Origin: Cephalopachus bancanus
Taxonomy: Eukaryota > Chordata > Mammalia > Primates > Tarsiidae
Assembly: GCA_027257055.1 (NCBI GenBank)
Contig: JAPVLO010000571.1
Location: forward strand, 558,001-622,000
Length of the DNA stretch: 64,000 nucleotides
Direction: 5' to 3'
Position numbers and translations under genes: made by a program. This document shows positions 34,862 through 47,921 of the stretch, one piece after another; the first letter of the stretch is position 1, and each line of letters starts with the position of its first letter. The notes beneath the pieces were generated by a model. The model had not been told where the DNA came from. It saw nothing but the letters and a program-made list of their open reading frames with translations, and made no database searches.

Positions 34862-35210
34862 CCCAGGCTGCAGGAGCCCAGGCTGCAGGAGCCCCGCCCT
34901 CCTGTCCTGCCAGGGGCCTGGAGGGGGCACCTGGCTTGGCCCATGTCTGTCCTTCTCCCCACCCAGGGCAGTGCTGACTCAGGCGGTGATGGAGGCGTGG
35001 GCGGGCCGGGCTGGCACAGAGGTGACCTCTGTCTCCCCTGTGGATTGTCCATCCATTCCCAGAGCCTGTGGTCACAGCTTGGGTAATACACTTGGCTGGA
35101 ACCTGGCTCTCCCTGCAGGTGGGGGTGGGGAGAGCTGGCTAAAGGAACAGTGGTCTCTAGGGTGTGAGCCCTGTGGCATACCCCCTCTCTCTACACAGGT
35201 GTGTGGAACT
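34862..35210. other. Unique sequence with a 15-bp tandem duplication
   Basis: CAGGCTGCAGGAGCC is repeated in tandem at 34,864-34,893. No exon was recognised. Confidence 0.35.
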
Positions 35211-35214
35211 CACT

Positions 35215-35362
35215 CCCACAAACATGCACACACACAATCACACACACTCATCCCCAAACACACAGTCACACGGCCGCAGAAACACACAATCACACGGCCA
35301 CACAAACCACTCTCTCCCTCTCTCTTTTCCACACATCAAAAGCATACACACACGCACACATT
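35215..35362. repeat. CA-rich imperfect tandem repeat
   Basis: Degenerate CACACA units are mixed with repeats of ACACACAATCACACGGCC at about 35,283. The pattern suggests a decayed minisatellite. Confidence 0.75.
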
Positions 35363-35364
35363 TT

Positions 35365-35745
35365 CACTTATTAATTCAACAAAGACTGAACACCTGTTAG
35401 GTGCCAGTGCTGTGCAGGAAGGAAAGGTGGCTTTCAGATTGGGGTGGGGCAGAGACTTCCAGGAAGGCTTCCTGAAGGAGGAGGCATGGCGGCTGGATGG
35501 GGAGAGCCAGGGAAAGGGAAGTCTGGGCTGGGTTTCACTATAGAAAACAGAGTGAGAGGAGTGGGGAGGTGTTGGCCCTGGTCCTACAGGCCTTGAATGC
35601 CCAGCTGAGTGTTGGTTTCATCCTGTGGGAGCTGGGAGTCATGGAGGGCTCTGAGCAGGGGTGGTACATGACCACAACAGGAGAGGACAGGACTGTCACT
35701 CTGGGGCCAGGGCGGAGAGATAAGCAGGAGGCTGTGGCGACAGTC
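35365..35745 (-). repeat. L2 LINE fragment
   Basis: Antisense L2: ATTAATTCAACAAAGACTGA, GGAAGGCTTCCTGAAGGAGG, TACAGGCCTTGAATGCC and AGCAGGGGTGGTACATGACC occur in order. Confidence 0.8.
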
Positions 35746-35889
35746 GGGCGAGAGGTCTGAGAGTCTGAGGCGGGAAGGTGCCAGGGGGTGGTAAGCAGTG
35801 CACAGACACAGAGACCCGAAAGCAAGACTGCTGTCCAGGGGCCCCGGGCTGAGTACTGTGCCCTCCCCTGCCCACCCACAGTGACTGAC

Positions 35890-36224
35890 CTCTGCCGTGG
35901 GACCTCTTCCAGCAGTTCCTCCTCCTCCTCCCTGTGGAAGCAGACGAAGCAGAAGGCTGGAACATCATCGGCTCCACAGCCCGTGGGCCAGGCTGGAGGC
36001 AGCTCCAGGACAGGGCAGGGGTGGCTGGTGGCGGCCTCGGCGACATCGTCCTCAGCCTGGGTGGAAGTCCCTGAGCCAGAGCGCTCCAGGGTCAGCAGCC
36101 GGTCGGCCTCCCGGCCCCGCACCTGCCCACCCACCACCTGTGCCTTCTCTCTCAGGTTGCCCGTCGCCTCGGCGGGTGGAAGAGCCCGTGGCTCTGTCTG
36201 ATGGGGACTCCTGTCCTGACCCAC
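35890..36224 (-). other. Possible minus-strand exon, protein not recognised
   Basis: A minus-strand frame is open from beyond 36,224 down to a donor-like AGAG|GTCAGT at 35,890. The peptide has a basic stretch with READRLLTLERSGS and then an acidic end HREEEEELLEEVP. It also has a candidate acceptor TCTCTGAGTCCAG near 36,278. However, the plus strand shows an equally good acceptor (CCTGCCCACCCACAG at 35,880) and its own open frame here, so strand and coding status are unresolved. No family was recognised. Confidence 0.2.
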
Positions 36225-36225
36225 G

Positions 36226-37200
36226 GGGGTCCGGCCACAGGGCTGGGCCTGGGGAAGCAGCTTCCAGTCGCCTGGACTCAGAGACAGTCAGCAGCAGGGG
36301 CAGGGGTCCAGCAGGGCCCCTCACTGCCCCCCGTGGAGCCTAGGCTCCTCGGCCGCCCACTCTGCTGCTGCTCTCAGAGGCGTCTCTGGGAGGACAGCTC
36401 GCACATGACCTGTCCCTCAGTCTGTCTGTCCAACCGTCTGCTCCTCCCAGTCCCCCAGCTCGCCACGGAGGTGGCTTCCCTAAGAAAGTTTGTTCTCCTC
36501 CGCTGGGGTGGGTGGCACGGGCGGCCTCCAGGAGAGAGGGCTGGGACTTGCAGCTGAAAGGTGGGTGAGGGCCACGTGAGGCTGGCACAGCGCCCACGCC
36601 GTCCTCGAGAAAAGTTCTGACCCCCGGAGTCACGGTCCTGGATCAGCAGAGCCTCCAGCGCCTGGAGGCTTCCTCGCTGCCTGCTCCCTCCGACTCCAGG
36701 CTGCTCGGCAGACCGGCTGGGCTGTGGGTATTAATAGCTCCACATTCACGCTGAGAAGCCTGGAGGTTAACTCCTTCCCTGCCAGAGCTGGGAGGACAGC
36801 AGGGCGGGCGGGTGGAGTAAGGCCACCCGGCGAAGTGGCCACAAGGGAGCCCAGGGAAGGGCGGCACCTCAGTCCCGCCCCCGGCCAGCCTGAGCCTGGT
36901 TGCTGCAGCAGAAGCCCCAGTGCCACCTCCTGTCCGCGAGTCTCTGCACCGCTGGGCACCCGGGTCTTGGTTAAAGTGCCCTGGCCATCCGACCCCACCA
37001 CGTGCAGCTCCAGGAAACCAGGTGGGGCTGGTGGCTCAGGGCAGCACCCCACTATGGGCAGGACTCTGAGCTTCAGAGAGCTCACGCATTCAACCCTCAG
37101 CTCACTGCCCCCACTGCGTTCCCTTAGCCGTCACTGTTGTCCACTGTGGACGCAGTTCTGTGGCTGGCTTCAGCGGGACTCCGTGATGAAGCAGACGCAA
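36226..37200. other. G+C-rich unique sequence
   Basis: Moderate CpG density and several overlapping frames on both strands. No recognisable product or repeat was seen. Confidence 0.3.
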
Positions 37201-37218
37201 TATCTAGTGTATTTTATT

Positions 37219-37521
37219 TTATTTTATTTTTATTTTTATTTTTTTTGAGCTGGAGTCTCACTCGGTCGCCCAGACTGGAGTGCAGTGGCCGCTCCCGGCC
37301 ACCGCAGCCTCGCCTGCTGGGCTCCAGCGATCCTTCCGCCTCAGCCTTCCAAGTAGCCGGAATTACAGGCACGCGCTACCATGCCTGGCTGATTTTTTGA
37401 TTTATTGTAGAGATGAGGTCTCGCTGCCCAGGCGGGTCTCGAACCCGCAGGCTCAGGCAATCCATTCACCTCAGCCTCTCAAAGGCGCGGGATTACAGGC
37501 TGAGCCACTGAGCCCGGCTTC
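37219..37521 (-). mobile_element. Young-type Alu
   Basis: An antisense dimer with a perfect 15-bp duplication CTAGTGTATTTTATT (37,204-37,218 and 37,522-37,536) and intact right-arm hairpin GTGGCCGGGAGCGGCCAC. Confidence 0.95.
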
Positions 37522-37597
37522 CTAGTGTATTTTATTGAGGACTATAGAAAGAGGGTGGGAATGGGGAAGTCTGAATAAATGTATCTGCCTGAAGAAT

Positions 37598-37726
37598 GTT
37601 TGTTTGCTGCTTTGGGATGAGGGTCTCCCTGTGTTGCCCGGAGAGAATTCCTGGGCTCAAGCAATCCTCCTGCCTCAGCCTTCCAAGTAGCTGGGTTTAC
37701 AGCTGTGAGCCACGGTACCCGGCTTG
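37598..37726 (-). mobile_element. Alu monomer fragment
   Basis: An antisense arm: GAGGGTCTCCCTGTGTTGCC to CGGTACCCGGC. Confidence 0.8.
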
Positions 37727-38590
37727 AAAAATGTTTAGTGAACACTTGCTACGTGCCAGGCCCTGTGCTGGGCACAAGGAACACAATCATAAAGAGGCCA
37801 GACGCCATTCCTGCTTTGGTGGGTTGGCACGTCACTGCCAGAGACCAACGAGGCTGCAGTTCATCAGAGAATACCATCCTGTGAATTAGGAAAAGGTACC
37901 CTCTCCAGGCAACTGCAGCCCAGACCACTGGCCGGTAGTGTGGACCCAGGCTGGGTTTCAGCCCCACTCACCTCCTTTGCAATTTACAACACATGCAACC
38001 ATCCATGGTGGCTCTGGAAGCACCAATAAACAAAAGGAAAACATTCAGATTGTGAAAAGCGCTATGAAAAAAATAAAACAGGGACATGCAAGAGAGGCTG
38101 ATGGGAAGGTACTTCCAAGGAGGGGACATTGGAGCTGCAACTGCAGGAGGAGGAGGAGGAGGAGGAGGAAGAACCAGCCAGAAAACCTGGAGGGAGAACG
38201 TTCCAGGAAGAGGGATCAGCAGGTGCAAAAGCCCAGAGGTAAGAACCAGCTAGCATTTGAGGAAGAGAGTGAGAAGCAGAGGAAATCCTTAAACTGAGCT
38301 TGAAGAGTGAGTGAGTTTTCCAGGGGGTTCAAGGGTTGAGGCATCACCAGCAGAGAGAACAGAAACTGCAAAGGCTCAGAGGCAGGAGAGGGAAGGAGGG
38401 TGCACTGCAAGGGAGGAAGAAGACAGAGGGGACACGGTCAGAAGGGGGAGATATTCATTCCAGGGTTGCCCACCCAGGACTCTGAGGAGGAAGGGTGAGT
38501 GGGGAGGAAGATGGAAGTGGGTCCGCTGAAGGGCTAAGGAGTTGGAAGGTGGGGAAGCAGAGAGGCTTGGAAGGAACCCGCAGTATATGT
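37727..38590 (-). repeat. Long L2 LINE segment
   Basis: Antisense L2: AGTGAACACTTGCTACGTGC, GAAAAGCGCTATGAAAAAAA, GAACGTTCCAGGAAGAGGGA and GCAAAGGCTCAGAGGCAG in order, interrupted by internal expansion of a GGA repeat. Confidence 0.8.
38144..38171. repeat. (GGA)n microsatellite in L2
   Basis: About nine GGA units within the L2 copy. Confidence 0.85.
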
Positions 38591-38867
38591 GGAACTGAAT
38601 TCCACAGGGTCTGGGCCTCCTTGGCCAAGAAGCGGAGGGGGTTGGGAACAGATCAGCCACACACAGTTGTTTAGACTGTGCACACTGCACAAGGACAGCC
38701 TGGTAGGTGTGGGCTGATATCCAGCCCTATCTCTGCTCTGCCAAGCCTTCCACTGTTAAACTGTGACGGCTTGGGGAGATGGCCTTTTTCTAATTGGCCC
38801 ACCCAAAGGGTACCTTTTTCTTATTGGCTAGCCTGCAGGGTGCCTTTTTAAAGTTAGTCCCCCTAGG

Positions 38868-39142
<275 letters not shown>

Positions 39143-39446
39143 GAAGTCGGGCTCAGTGGCTCAGCCTGTAATCCCGCGCCTTTGGGAGGCTGAGGTGAGT
39201 AGATGCCTGAGCCCGCGGGTTCGAGACCCGCCTGGGCAGCGAGACCTCATCTCCACAATAAATCAAAAAATCAGCCGGGCATGGTAGCGCATGCCTGTAG
39301 TTCTGGCTACTTGGAAGGCTAAGGTGGAAGGATCGCTGGAACCCAGCAGGTCGAGGCTGTGGTGGCTGCGAGCGGCCACTGCACTCCAGTCTGGGTGACA
39401 GAGTGAGACTCCAACTCAAAAAAGAAAGAAAGAAAGAAAGAAAAAA
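39143..39446 (+). mobile_element. Young-type Alu in the tail of an older one
   Basis: A sense dimer of the deleted type with GCGGGTTCGAGACCCGC intact and a GAAA tail. Confidence 0.93.
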
Positions 39447-39589
39447 CCCCCTAGGGGTTGCCTTTGTTCCAAATAGGATGGGGAGATCCTCGGGGGCCCA
39501 GGCTCTGCTATAGACTTGCCATGTGACTTTGGACAGCCAGTGTCTCTCTCTCTCTAAGACCACAGACTTAGATATCTAGCTAGAGGCCA

Positions 39590-39735
39590 GTGGGTCCAAT
39601 CCCTACACTGCACAGAGGAGGAGAATGAGCCCAGAAAGGGGTATCAACTTCCTAAGGTCGCACAGCGACATGCGGCAGAGCTGGTGCCCCTGACTCTTGT
39701 CTTAATGCTCCATCCTCCCAGCTCCAGCATTAGCT
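39590..39735 (-). repeat. MIR SINE
   Basis: CACTGCACAGAGGAGGAGAA and AAGGTCGCACAGCGACATG are antisense MIR. Confidence 0.7.
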
Positions 39736-39919
39736 TGGGTCACTGGCTGCTCAGACTTGGTGTTTCTTTGAAGAGAGAACGGGAATGACAGGGGACAGGA
39801 GGAAGGGTGGAGGAGGGGAGAGGAGGGCATCCTAGGCTATGGCTCCCTTGGGTGGGGGTCAGAAGGGGTCAGGGTGTCCCAGGCCTCTAGGAGTCCCTTC
39901 CCCCCTCCTGCAGGCCCCG

Positions 39920-40050
39920 TGGGGTTGTCATTTGCTGACGTGAATTATTCACAATGCTGCTTCTTTGCCTGGTTTTAATGCACTCTGATGGCGTTCTCTG
40001 GCTAATGGGGAAAATCAATAGGTTTTAATTCTTAGTGGCTGTGAAGCTCT
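39920..40050. promoter_or_regulatory. Candidate conserved non-coding element
   Basis: A repeat-free A+T-leaning island in G+C-rich sequence has TGACGTGA (39,936-39,943, CRE/AP-1 type), GGTTTTAATG, CTAATGG and ATCAATAG (40,014-40,021, a PBX or HNF6 type site), plus a repeated GGTTTTAAT. It has the look of a developmental enhancer. Conservation is not visible from one genome. Confidence 0.35.
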
Positions 40051-40267
40051 GTCTGTCTCCTGTTTGGGTGGCTGGGCCTGGCTCTTTGGCAAGAGGTGGG
40101 AGGTGGGGGCTCAGACCCACTTCACAAGAGCCTGTGACGCCACATTTCCCTGTTCCACCCACCTCCTCCTCTGATGCAGCCTGGGGAGGGAGGATTAGAG
40201 TCATCAGGCAGCCCAAACTCTGTCCCGCACATCCCAAAAGGGCTGAACCTTTAAAACTCAACCATGT

Positions 40268-40563
40268 AAACAGGGCTCGGTGGCTCAGCCTGTAATCCTG
40301 CGCCTTTGGGAGGCTGAGGTGAGTGGACTGCCTGAACCCGCGGGTTCAAGACCCGCCTGGGCAACTTGGCGATACCTCATCTCTACAATAAATAAAAAAA
40401 TTAGCCGGGCGTGGTAGCGTGCGCCTGTAGTTCCAGCTACTTGGAAGGCTGAGGCTGAAGGATCGCCGGAGCCCAGCAGGTCGAGTCTGCGGTGGCCAGG
40501 AGCAGCCACTGCACTCCAGTCTGGGAGACAGAGTGAGACTTCAACTCAAAAAAAAAAACCAAA
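40268..40563 (+). mobile_element. Young-type Alu, non-deleted left arm
   Basis: A sense dimer with a perfect 15-bp duplication AAAACTCAACCATGT (40,253-40,267 and 40,564-40,578) and the GGGCAACTTGGCGATACC left arm. Confidence 0.95.
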
Positions 40564-40579
40564 AAAACTCAACCATGTC

Positions 40580-41100
40580 ACCCCACTCCAAGAGGGATGG
40601 TAGACCCTCTTGGCCCCTGCTCCAGAGGTATGGGCCAGACGCACACCAGCAGAGGTCACGCCACCTGCTTCAGAGGGCCAGAATCAGGCCCGCATTCTTT
40701 GGCCCTCTGTCTGGGGGCCTGGGGCAGCCTTCCCCTACCCATCCATCCTCCTGGTCTCAGGACCAGTTCACAGACCTGATTAGGGTGCGAGGGGAATCTG
40801 GCAGGGGTCCCTTCACTCCTGAAGAGCCCTGAATGTAGACTTCTGATGTTATCCCTGTATGCAGTTGTACTTTCAGGCGTGATAGTTTCTCTGACAGGAT
40901 TGAGATCTGAGACATTCATAGGACATCATTAAGGGAACCTCCCTTCTTTGGTGCTCCAATCAATGTCCTTTGTGAATCTTGTAATCAGCTTGTGAATGGA
41001 ACAAGTATATTGCACTGCATTTGTGTGTGTATGTTAAGAGAGTTCAGGTAAGTGTAAACGTTTAGCATACACCATGGCCTTCATAATGCTGTTTTCAGGA
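40580..41100. other. Unique sequence with one good plus-strand donor
   Basis: TTCAG|GTAAGTG at about 41,048 matches the donor consensus, but no paired acceptor or coding frame was recognised. Confidence 0.3.
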
Positions 41101-41128
41101 TTTTTCAATTGTTTTTATTTTTACATTT

Positions 41129-41409
41129 TTGAGAGGGATCTCACTCTGTCCCCCAGGCTAGAGTGCAGTGGCACCATCATGGCTCACTGCAACCTTGACC
41201 TCCTCGGCTCAGAAGATCCTTCCACCTCAGCCTCTCAAGTGCTGGAACTACAGGCATGTGCCACCACACCCAACTAATTGTTTAACTTTTTGTAGAGATG
41301 AGGTATTGCTATATTGCCCAGGCTAGTCTCAAATTCCTGGGCTCAAGCAATCTTCTCGTCTTGGCCTCCCAAAGTGCTGGATTACAGGTATAAGCCACTG
41401 CACTCGGCC
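41129..41409 (-). mobile_element. Old-type Alu
   Basis: An antisense dimer, diverged. Confidence 0.88.
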
Positions 41410-42045
41410 AGTATTTTTCAGTGTTTTCAAAAGATGTCTCAACCTTGGAGAGGGCCTGCCTGCTTCCCTGTGGACCCAGGCCTCTCCTAGTGGACTAGGG
41501 CCCACCTCAGTCTTGCTGGAAGTGCTCTGGCCACCTAGAGGGGCTATCTGCTGGGGCCCTAGCCCAGCATCATGATCCTCTGGAGGCCAGGACCTGGGAT
41601 ATGAAGAACGGTGGCTGCCAGGCCTCACCTGCCCTGTCCACCCAGGCCCTAGCCTGGCCCCTTTCCCTTTTCTGTCTAGGCCCCAACAGACACCAGGCCC
41701 AGTCCTGGGTCGGACAAAGAGCTTCAAGTTGTGAGTGCTTGGCCTGACCTGAAGTGTGCATCTACTTGCTACTGAATTTGAACTTGAAGTGGGAGCTAGC
41801 TGTGTCCATATTGTGGGTGAGGCAGACATGGCTTGAGTCCCCTCAAGCACTTAAGTTTTGTGCCCCCCTCGCATTCCCTGAGTTTCCGGGCATGTGCTGA
41901 GGTGTGCAGAAGGCTGAGCGAATCCTCCTCTCCAGTTCAGGGCACATTGTCACTCTTGGTCCACACAAGGCTCCTCCTTTGTTTATACTCATATCTTTAT
42001 TCCCGTTTACTCCCATGGTTACTGGGCAGGCAAGAGCTCCAAATA
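41410..42045. other. Unique sequence, no gene recognised
   Basis: No repeat or exon was recognised. Confidence 0.3.
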
Positions 42046-42049
42046 CCCA

Positions 42050-42140
42050 CCTCGTGGGATCACTGGGAGAATTCCATGAGCCAGAGCACATGAAGTGCTT
42101 AAGACGGCACCTAGCCCACAGTGATGGTCGGTTATAGATC
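42050..42140 (+). repeat. MIR fragment
   Basis: CACATGAAGTGCTTAAGACG followed by GCACCTAGCCCACAG is the sense MIR 3' part. Confidence 0.6.
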
Positions 42141-42217
42141 CCACGCCATCTCCTGGGGTGACTGTCTCTCCCAGGGGCCTCTGAGCCTTGGACAGAGCAC
42201 CTTCTTTTTCTCTCTTA

Positions 42218-42336
42218 TTTTATTTTTGAGTTGAGGTCTCACTCTGTTGTCCAGGCTGGAGTACAATAATGTCTTACCACAATCTTGACCTCCTGGGCTC
42301 AGGTGATCCTTCTGCCTCAGCCTTCCAAGCAGCTGG
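42218..42336 (-). mobile_element. Truncated Alu
   Basis: An antisense right arm ending abruptly after CCTTCCAAGCAGCTGG. Confidence 0.8.
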
Positions 42337-42680
42337 TTGGTGTTTTCAAACTCCTTCCCTAAAGACCCCAGTGATCCCTTGGGACAGAGTCAAACATGCC
42401 TATTGTGTAGGGAGAAGCAAATATGGACACACAGTTATCTCCCACTTCAAATTTAAATTCAGTAGCAACTGGGTGCATATTCCAGGTCAGGCCAAGCGCT
42501 GGGCGGTGCATGTGAGGGCCCACCCAGACAGGCCAGAGAGGAAAAGCTCTCACCTGTGTGGAGTTCTCTGTCTGGTAGGGGTGGATGGGAAGGGCCCTTC
42601 CCTTTCTATTAAGTAGGGTACAGCATAGCCACTATAATAAAGAGGCCCATGTTACAGTGGCTCAAATAAGTCTTTGTTTT
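42337..42680. other. Unique sequence, no gene recognised
   Basis: No repeat or exon was recognised. Confidence 0.3.
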
Positions 42681-42950
42681 TTTATTTTTTTAGGTCAGGG
42701 GCTCACTCTGTCATCCAGGCTGGAGTTCAGTGGGACAATCGTGACTCAATGCAGTCTTTACCTCCTGGACTCAGGTGATCTTTCTGCCTCAGTCTCCTCA
42801 GTGGCTGTAACTACATGTGTCACTATGCCTGGCTAATTTTTTGATTTTTTTTTTTTTTTTGGTAGAGACAAGGTCTCGCTATGTTGCCTAGGCTGGTCTC
42901 AAACTCCTGGCCTCAAGCAATCCTTCTGCCTCAGTCACTGCGCCTGGCCC
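42681..42950 (-). mobile_element. Old-type Alu
   Basis: An antisense dimer with an internal 17-base T run as linker. Confidence 0.85.
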
Positions 42951-43705
42951 AAACAAACCTTCTGACAAATTAATTAGGAGCAAATGCCAATGTTTTATCT
43001 CAGATTTGCCATGAGGGAAGAGGCCACTGATCATGCTGGTTCAAAGTCCTTTCCTTTTTCATAGGAAAGAGAATGGTTAAATATTTGTTTTTTGACTAGG
43101 CACAAGAAAAAAGAAAGTCTCATTCCAGATCATTCGAGCCCTGAGTGACAGCTGAGTGGATGAGAAACTGGTTTCCTAGAAAAGGACTCACTGGGATTAA
43201 AGTTTCTCAGAATATCACTTAAGCATTTTGTCAAGAATGCCAGTGTCTTCCGAGAAGGACCTTGTGAATGATGTGACATGGAAAAACGCTGTGTCCTGCA
43301 CCAGGTTCGGTCCAGGTTTTCTTTATCACAGGGTGGAATCTTATCTCCCAGGTAGGAGTCTAGGGGTTGGAGGTCATCTCAGAGGAAGTTGCCTTCTGAG
43401 CACCGTGTTCACGCTTTGGCCCTCAAGGTGGAAAGATGGAGTGGTGCAGAAGTGGCATTCCTCCCTCCCACTCATTTTCTGTCGGCAATGGTTGGTCCCT
43501 AGCTAAGGGAGACTGGGACATTCAGGCTCCAGCAGCACAGCCATATGCACTGCTAAAAACTGGGGCAGAGGTGAAGTATTACTGGAAAAAGGAAGGGAGA
43601 GTAGATGCCATTAGCAGTCATGAGGGCCTACTTCATAGCCGAGGCTCTGAACCTTCCTCTCTGCTTCCTGCCACAAACTCTGTTTGCTAACCCATTTTTG
43701 ATTTC
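42951..43705. other. Unique sequence, no gene recognised
   Basis: No repeat family or exon was recognised. Confidence 0.3.
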
Positions 43706-43708
43706 TCT

Positions 43709-43996
<288 letters not shown>

Positions 43997-44335
43997 TCTT
44001 GATCTTTTTAATTGAGGAAATACATAGAGGAACCAGTCTATCTTGGACCAGGAGGATAGAAGCTTCAAGATATAGATTATGTGACGTGTTTGAATCCACT
44101 AAAAAGAGATTTTCAGTTTTACCAGGAAAGTTTGCAAATGCATTAAGGAAGGCGAAATTAAAAAATGAAGCAATAATTAACTCTAGGAAAACAAAAAGTT
44201 GTGGTGCAAGAAAATAAACGTCATCAGAGTACACTGTGTGACTGAGCTGTGAATATTATCTACAAAGGTTTAATAATATAAACACTAAAAATTATTTTAA
44301 TCCAAAAGGATATATAACCATACTGGGAGGAGGAG
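43997..44335. other. Unique A+T-rich sequence
   Basis: No gene or repeat was recognised. Confidence 0.3.
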
Positions 44336-44349
44336 AACAGGATGCTTTT

Positions 44350-44635
44350 TTTTTTTTTTGAGTTGGGAGTCTCACTCTGTCGCCCAGACTGGAGTGCAGT
44401 GGCCACTTCCGGCCACTGCAGCCTCGACCTGCTGGGCTCTGGTGATCCTTCCGCCTCAGCCTTCCAAGTAGCTGGAACTACAGGCGTGCGCTACCATGCT
44501 GGCTAGTTTTTGATTTATTGTAGAGATGAAGTCTCGCCAAGTTGCCCAGGCGGGTCTCGAACCCACAGGCTCAGGCAATCCACTCACCTCAGCCTCCCAA
44601 AGCGTGGGATTACAGGCTGAGCCACCGAGCCTGGC
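44350..44635 (-). mobile_element. Young-type Alu
   Basis: An antisense dimer with a perfect 14-bp duplication AACAGGATGCTTTT (44,336-44,349 and 44,636-44,649). Confidence 0.95.
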
Positions 44636-44759
44636 AACAGGATGCTTTTCTGTGTAACAGGTAGGCAAGTGTATAGGAAAATTACATTCTCATTTTATAT
44701 AGTAGGAAGATCAAAACCAGAAAACTCAAGAAACAACTGTATTAGCATGTTATTTAGAA

Positions 44760-44926
44760 TCCTGCCATTCAAAGACTAATCCGTGGATCAGCAACCTCAG
44801 CATCACATGGGAGCTTATTAGAAATGCAGAATCTTGGAACCTGCCTCAGACCTGCTGAATCAGAATCTATATTTTAGCAAGATTCCCAGGTGTGACTTTA
44901 ATGATGCTTAAAGTTTGAAAGACCCT
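44760..44926 (-). mobile_element. MER5-type DNA transposon
   Basis: AGCATCACATGGGAGCTTAT, ACCTGCTGAATCAGAATCT and AAAGTTTGAAAGACCCTG follow MER5 order. Confidence 0.8.
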
Positions 44927-45079
44927 GCCTTAGAAGGGGAACAGCAAACGGCAGGAAGCTAAAAGAGTGGAATCCGTTGCCTAATTTAGGAAGAGAAGAG
45001 CTGGGGTGCAGAGTGATGGCGTGAGGGACTGCTAATTTTTGAGATAAGTCCTGTAGCTTTGAGTTGTAATTATGCGGAA

Positions 45080-45510
45080 GATTTATGTTGCTGAACAAAA
45101 GGAAATCGTGCATGATTTTACATCCCAACAATACAAAGTGGAATGCAAAGGCTTCCTCCTGCTAGAGAGCCCCCAGGTTCCCCTTTGTCTTGTCACTAGT
45201 TTCCAGAGTATCCTTCCAGAGCACTTCTTTGCACATCCAGCCTTTATGTGTATTGCTATCCTGCTTATTGTATATTAGTTTACAGATAAGTGCACTGTTG
45301 GGCACCTTGCTACTTTTCATGCAACAATATCCAGGAGATTGTTCCATATAAGTGCATATAGATGTGCTTAATCCATTTTGGATTTGCTTTTGTAGGTTAT
45401 TACAGGATGCTTAGTATTTGTGATTTATTTAGCTACTCCCCTACTGATGGGAAATCAGGTTGTTTCCAGCCCCCCTCTGTTACACATGGTGCTACAACAA
45501 GCGTTTTGTA
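45080..45510. mobile_element. Old L1-like LINE relic
   Basis: CACCTTGCTACTTTTCATGC, AGATTGTTCCATATAAGTGC and AATCAGGTTGTTTCCAGCC resemble the untranslated end of old L1 elements. Boundaries are approximate. Confidence 0.5.
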
Positions 45511-45524
45511 GTCTAGGGTTAAGG

Positions 45525-45635
45525 ACACAGAATGCCTGGGATTGTAAACCCAGGGCTGCCACTAAAGTCAGTTGTTTTATTGCTATGAACCTCAGTTTCT
45601 GTAGTGGTGAAATGGGGATTAAAATGATACTTACA
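45525..45635 (+). repeat. MIR SINE
   Basis: GGGCTGCCACTAAAGTC and AACCTCAGTTTCTGTAGTGG are sense MIR. Confidence 0.7.
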
Positions 45636-45965
45636 GGGTCTACTGTGTGCACTCATATTCTAGACACTGGGGATTGAGGTACGCACAAAACCGATAAAAA
45701 GTTCCTGCCCTGTGGAGTTAGGTTCTTGTGGTGGGAGACAGGTAATAAACAAGATAAATTAATAAAAACAGATGATGGTAAGTGACAAAGGAAGCAGAGC
45801 AAGGAAGAGAAGTAAGTGGGAGGTTTGTACCTGTAGATAGGAGGTTGCAGATGGCCTTACTGGGAAAATGACATGTGAGTGGCACAAACCTGAAGGAGAC
45901 GAGCAGAGAGCTGCACATATATTTTGGGGACGAACATTGCAAGCAAAGGAACAGGGACAGGGAAC
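45636..45965 (-). repeat. L2 LINE 3' end
   Basis: TACTGTGTGCACTCATATTC, CTGCCCTGTGGAGTTAGGTT and GGTGGGAGACAGGTAATAAA are antisense L2 in order. Confidence 0.75.
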
Positions 45966-47266
<1,301 letters not shown>

Positions 47267-47289
47267 AATAAGAGGAGAGAACTTTGAAA

Positions 47290-47580
47290 TATATTAATAT
47301 TGATAAATTGTCAGACTTTGGGTGTTTTTTTTGGCCATCCTTTGAGAGGGTATGGGGTCGATGTGCATTTCTCTTCTTCTGAGTGAACTTGGCAACTCTC
47401 ATAGATCTGGGGGAAATTTTTCTTTAGAGATTGCCTTTTAAAAATGTTTTTACTCATTTTTCTATTGTCATTGATCTTTTTCTTATTAATTTTAAGAGCT
47501 GTGTATGTCAGACAGAGTAGCCCTTCATTTATGATACAAGTTGCAAATATTTTTCCCTAGTTTGTTGTTTTACTTTTGTC
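47290..47580 (-). mobile_element. L1 LINE fragment
   Basis: GTAGCCCTTCATTTATGATA and AGTTGCAAATATTTTTCCCT are antisense L1. Confidence 0.6.
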
Positions 47581-47844
47581 TCTAGTGAGGTGGAAGAGAC
47601 AAATGTAAGCCCTTGCATACATTTCTGATGGCTTCTGCAGATTGGTACCATTCCTATGATTGGCAATTTGGCATTATCTATGAAAACTACAAATGCATTT
47701 GTTCTTTGACTCAGCAAGCTCACTTCTGGGAATATTTTTTCCCCCCTGATTAAATAGCTCAGATTGTATTTTTCTTTTATTTGTTTATTTTTTTCCCCAA
47801 ATACTTCAGGGAATGTATGCTATAAAGCTACTTGACATAGATGA

Positions 47845-47846
<2 letters not shown>

Positions 47847-47892
<46 letters not shown>
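47847..47892. repeat. (GT)23 microsatellite
   Basis: A pure 46-base GT run, a probable Z-DNA former and a likely length polymorphism. Confidence 0.97.
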
Positions 47893-47893
<1 letters not shown>

Positions 47894-47921
47894 GAGTTGG
47901 CACTGCTGACTTCTTTCTTTT

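Noticed and set aside
35215..35362. Regularly spaced repeats suggesting an array
   Set aside because: Units are degenerate CA-type microsatellite without unique spacers; there is no CRISPR-like structure, and the genome is clearly mammalian.
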